A stretch of DNA of 64,000 bases from Flagellimonas sp. S3867 (lineage in GTDB: Bacteria; Bacteroidota; Bacteroidia; Flavobacteriales; Flavobacteriaceae). Positions 61,522-64,000 of this stretch are shown in pieces. Numbering within the stretch: the first letter of the stretch is position 1; every line of letters begins with the position of its first letter. The DNA lies in NCBI RefSeq assembly GCF_014698935.1, contig NZ_JACVMN010000003.1:366590-430589 (forward strand), in the 5' to 3' direction. A model generated the notes under the pieces. It had not been told where the DNA came from. It searched no databases and saw only the letters and a list, made by a program, of their open reading frames with translations. The translations under genes were made by a program, and so were the position numbers.

Positions 61522-62505
61522 ATGCTCAAACAAGTAGTAGTTCTAGTCTTTGTTTTCCTTGGAATGCAGCTTACTGCACAGCAGGCTGTTTCCGGATTTG
61601 TAAATTTTGATGATTCTGATTCTTGGAAGCTTAAAATTTATCTCAGTCAGGTGGATTTATCCGATATCGAAAATAATGCGAAAGTAAAGACCATTGCTAT
61701 TGAAGATGTTCAAAAAAATGGCTTCTTCAAGTTTGATAAAAAACATTTTTCAAACAGCGACAAGATATACCGATTACATGTTGAACGGATACAAAAAATT
61801 GTAAATGACACAATTATCAAGAATGTCACTTTCATGTTATCCGAAAAAGATAGGATTGAATTTAAAAAAGGCACACAGATTTTTGGTGATTATATCACTA
61901 CCAACCAAGCGGACAGGGAATGGCAAAAATTAAAAGACTTCGAGTCAAAACTGGTTCTCCAATATTTGGCCCAGGATGAAAGGGTAAAACCTAGAAAAGG
62001 TTTTGTAAAAGATTCTTTGCAGATATTATTGGTAAAATTGGTTGGAATAAAACAATTGGAGAGCAAACAATTGTTGGAAAAGGACATTACCGAAAATGAA
62101 GCTTATTACTTAAACTTGCTTTCAGAATTACAGTCCAGTGAATTGAATCCATCTACCTATGCATTTTTAGAGCGAAAACTGGCTTATTTGACCAATGTAG
62201 ACTTGGAACGAAAGCTAGCGCAAAGCAAATGGTTGAATGTAGGGTTATTTTTCTTGACCCTAGTTTTAAGTTTGGTAGCATTGAAAATAAGAAGAAAACG
62301 ATATACACTTCTGGTTTCGGACCTGAGCAAACAAGAGCGAACCATCCGCAATCTCATTCTTCAGGGAAAAAGTAACAAAGAAATTGCCAATGAGCTTTTT
62401 ATAAGTTTAAGTACTGTAAAAACCCATATCACCAATATTTATAGCAAGCTAAACGTAGCCAATAGAAAGGAGCTACTACAAAAAAGTACGGGGACTAGTA
62501 CCTAA
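61522..62505 (+). CDS. Membrane-anchored LuxR-type HTH regulator
   Basis: A 327-residue protein with an N-terminal signal peptide (cleavage near TAQQ), a periplasmic region (~25-232), one membrane helix ~234-256, and a cytoplasmic LuxR/GerE HTH domain ~265-325 (LSKQERTIRNLILQGKSNKEIANELFISLSTVKTHI). It fits a one-component transmembrane regulator that senses an external signal. It lies 65 bases before the outer-membrane receptor gene, which may be its target. Confidence 0.9.
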   Translation: MLKQVVVLVFVFLGMQLTAQQAVSGFVNFDDSDSWKLKIYLSQVDLSDIENNAKVKTIAIEDVQKNGFFKFDKKHFSNSDKIYRLHVERIQKIVNDTIIKNVTFMLSEKDRIEFKKGTQIFGDYITTNQADREWQKLKDFESKLVLQYLAQDERVKPRKGFVKDSLQILLVKLVGIKQLESKQLLEKDITENEAYYLNLLSELQSSELNPSTYAFLERKLAYLTNVDLERKLAQSKWLNVGLFFLTLVLSLVALKIRRKRYTLLVSDLSKQERTIRNLILQGKSNKEIANELFISLSTVKTHITNIYSKLNVANRKELLQKSTGTST

Positions 62506-62552
62506 ATCAGACCCCAAAGATGCTGCATTAAGTTGTTTTCCGAACTTATTTT

Positions 62553-62577
62553 GTCTCAAAACGCAATACTTTGAGAC
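62553..62577 (+). promoter_or_regulatory. Hairpin over the receptor start codon
   Basis: GTCTCAAA, 9-base loop, TTTGAGAC: a perfect 8-bp inverted repeat whose second arm contains the TTG start codon (62571-62573) of the next gene. Confidence 0.5.
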
Positions 62578-64000
62578 GAATTACTTTAGCATTCCTTTTG
62601 TTGACCTGTAGCATATATGCTCAAGATTTCTACAGTTTGGAAGGGCATGTTTTTGATGAAAATGGGGATGTCATTTCGATAGGAGATGTGCTACTGCTTG
62701 AAGCCGAGACAAATACATTAGAGAAGTACACTACCATTTTGGAAGGTATTTTTGTTATGGAAACCGTTCCTCAAGGCGATTATATGCTACAGATTTCGGC
62801 ATTGGGTTTTGAAGCGCACCAAGAAACCTTGTCCTTAAATAGAAATCGAAACTTCACCATAACCTTAAATGAAGAAGTAACGGAGTTGAAGGAAGTTGAA
62901 GTCATTGCAGCTAAAAACCCTATTGCATACAAAGGGGGCAATCTAAAAGTGGATGTTCAAAACCCATATTTCTCATCAATTCCCAATCCATTGGATCTGT
63001 TGTCCCGTCTTCCCAATGTGCAATTGTCTCCAGACAGGGAATCTGTATCGATTTTGGGCATGGGTAATCCGTTACTGTATTTGGGAAATCAACGTATTTC
63101 CATGGAGGAGTTCAGCGCGTTGCCCATTGATGGTATTGCAACGATTGAGCTGATCAATAATCCATCGGCCAAATACGAAGCTGAAGGTCGAGCAGTTATA
63201 TTAATAGCCCTAAAAAAAGAAACAAACCAAGGTTTGCGTGGAAGTGTGACAGAGACAGCATCCGCAAGACGGAACTTCAACAATTATTTAGGATTCAATA
63301 CAAGTTTCGCGAACGAAAATTGGACAGTTCGAGGAAATTTAGGGTACAATCAGTTACAACAATGGGAAAGCAATAGCTTTTTGTTTGAAATTCCAGAAAG
63401 AGATGTCTTGGTAGATTATATTGTATTGATTCCAAGAAATGATAGGGTTCAATTAAATGGAGGCTTTGGGGTGTATTTTCAATGGAATGATGCCGATTAT
63501 ATTTCATTCAATTCCACAATACGCACACAAACCGATGATGCTCCCTTTTTCACGGATACTTTTTTGAGGGATGGCAATTATCAAGAATTTATACAAACCC
63601 AAACCGGAAATGACAATGCAAAAGACTATTACACTGCTTCATTCAACTTCAATAAAAAATTGACCAATAGTTGGAATCTTTTTACTGGGGTTCAATATTC
63701 AGGGTTCAAACAAACTTTGGCGACTGAAATTGAAAACAACATTGATAATTCTGAATTTATCTTGGACCAAACAAGAGCGCAAGAATATAGCATAAACTCG
63801 CTGGCATTTCGACTTGATGTTGAAAAGACATTTTCAGACGATTTAAAATGCGAATTAGGTGTAAATATAAGTCAGGCCAAAGCGGATGCTTTTACAGAAA
63901 TCCAGCAATTTTCAACAGATAATGAAACGCTTATCGATTTTGGTTATGAAGAAAAACTATATGCGGCATACAGTTCTGTTTCGGGAAAACTAACTAAAAA
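62571..64000 (+). CDS. TonB-dependent-receptor-like outer-membrane protein (3' end outside window)
   Basis: Open to the window end, at least 476 codons, start TTG with signal peptide ending SIYAQ. Residues ~20-105 form a carboxypeptidase-regulatory-like domain (LEGHVFDENGDVISIGDV). Next comes a plug-like segment with PLDLLSRLPNVQLSPD and VSILGMGNPLLYLGN, then repeated aromatic beta strands. It resembles the outer-membrane beta-barrel TonB-type receptors of Bacteroidota, probably for a nutrient or polymer. It follows the LuxR-type gene; the C-terminus is not seen. Confidence 0.88.
   Translation, partial: MRRITLAFLLLTCSIYAQDFYSLEGHVFDENGDVISIGDVLLLEAETNTLEKYTTILEGIFVMETVPQGDYMLQISALGFEAHQETLSLNRNRNFTITLNEEVTELKEVEVIAAKNPIAYKGGNLKVDVQNPYFSSIPNPLDLLSRLPNVQLSPDRESVSILGMGNPLLYLGNQRISMEEFSALPIDGIATIELINNPSAKYEAEGRAVILIALKKETNQGLRGSVTETASARRNFNNYLGFNTSFANENWTVRGNLGYNQLQQWESNSFLFEIPERDVLVDYIVLIPRNDRVQLNGGFGVYFQWNDADYISFNSTIRTQTDDAPFFTDTFLRDGNYQEFIQTQTGNDNAKDYYTASFNFNKKLTNSWNLFTGVQYSGFKQTLATEIENNIDNSEFILDQTRAQEYSINSLAFRLDVEKTFSDDLKCELGVNISQAKADAFTEIQQFSTDNETLIDFGYEEKLYAAYSSVSGKLTK

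Overview
The window looks like a stretch of chromosome from an AT-rich member of the Flavobacteriaceae (Bacteroidota). Evidence: many family-typical proteins (2TM, DUF5686, GIN/DUF2807, DUF2061, DUF2024, TonB-dependent receptor with carboxypeptidase-like N-terminus, Sir-HEPN fusion, MetX-AK-HSD fusion), -7 promoter elements of the Bacteroidota type TAnnTTTG, lipoboxes without a strong Gram-negative Lol pattern, and dispersed palindromic repeats common in marine flavobacteria. I see no rRNA, tRNA, CRISPR, IS transposase or phage genes. Nearly all is ordinary chromosome; accessory-looking patches lie at 10-15.5 kb.

Layout. 0-2.8 kb: murI end, folA, a 2TM protein, a class-V PLP enzyme, a CBM48 protein. 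2.8-7.5 kb (minus): one probable operon of response regulator, histidine kinase, egtB, egtD and DUF427 (ergothioneine synthesis with its own two-component system). 7.7-9.9 kb: a secreted lipoprotein with three perfect-period 110-residue repeats and two spondin-like domains. 10-15.5 kb: REP-like repeats, a phytanoyl-CoA dioxygenase-like protein, an ICMT-like methyltransferase, an FRG-domain gene, thyA, and a broken four-helix-bundle gene between polypurine tracts. 15.5-20.6 kb: nucleoside transporter, bifunctional nuclease, etfBA, and pyruvate dehydrogenase E1 beta across a divergent promoter holding a perfect palindrome. 20.7-31.4 kb: DUF5686 outer-membrane protein, soluble and membrane pyrophosphatases, TonB, deoxynucleoside kinase, PD40-amidohydrolase.

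31.5-54.2 kb is a methionine/SAM/sulfate-assimilation island: a SAM-II-like riboswitch then metK; a SAM-I riboswitch then metY, a triple fusion MetX-aspartokinase-homoserine dehydrogenase, and metZ; an Rrf2 regulator; DUF2061-cysH-cysD-cysN-sulfite reductase(HEPN)-cobA-ferredoxin reductase; a second SAM-I riboswitch then split metH and metF. Together these reduce sulfate to sulfide, make O-acetylhomoserine, combine them to homocysteine, methylate it and activate it to SAM, with SAM feeding back through RNA at three points.

54.4-60 kb: outer-membrane PagL-like protein, GIN lipoprotein, serine hydrolase, then a small set of genes (thioredoxin-like, lipoprotein plus DUF2024, MarR plus truncated haemoglobin) whose three promoters carry the same TTAGGA dyad; a degenerate Crp/Fnr gene sits between MarR and the haemoglobin. 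60-64 kb: a group II amino-acid decarboxylase, a membrane-anchored LuxR-type regulator, and the start of an outer-membrane receptor running off the window.

The most noteworthy signals are the mixed SAM-II/SAM-I control, the candidate MarR regulon with its dyad operator and the Crp/Fnr fossil, the two enzyme fusions, and the two-component-egt operon. All calls are from reading the sequence; no searches were run.
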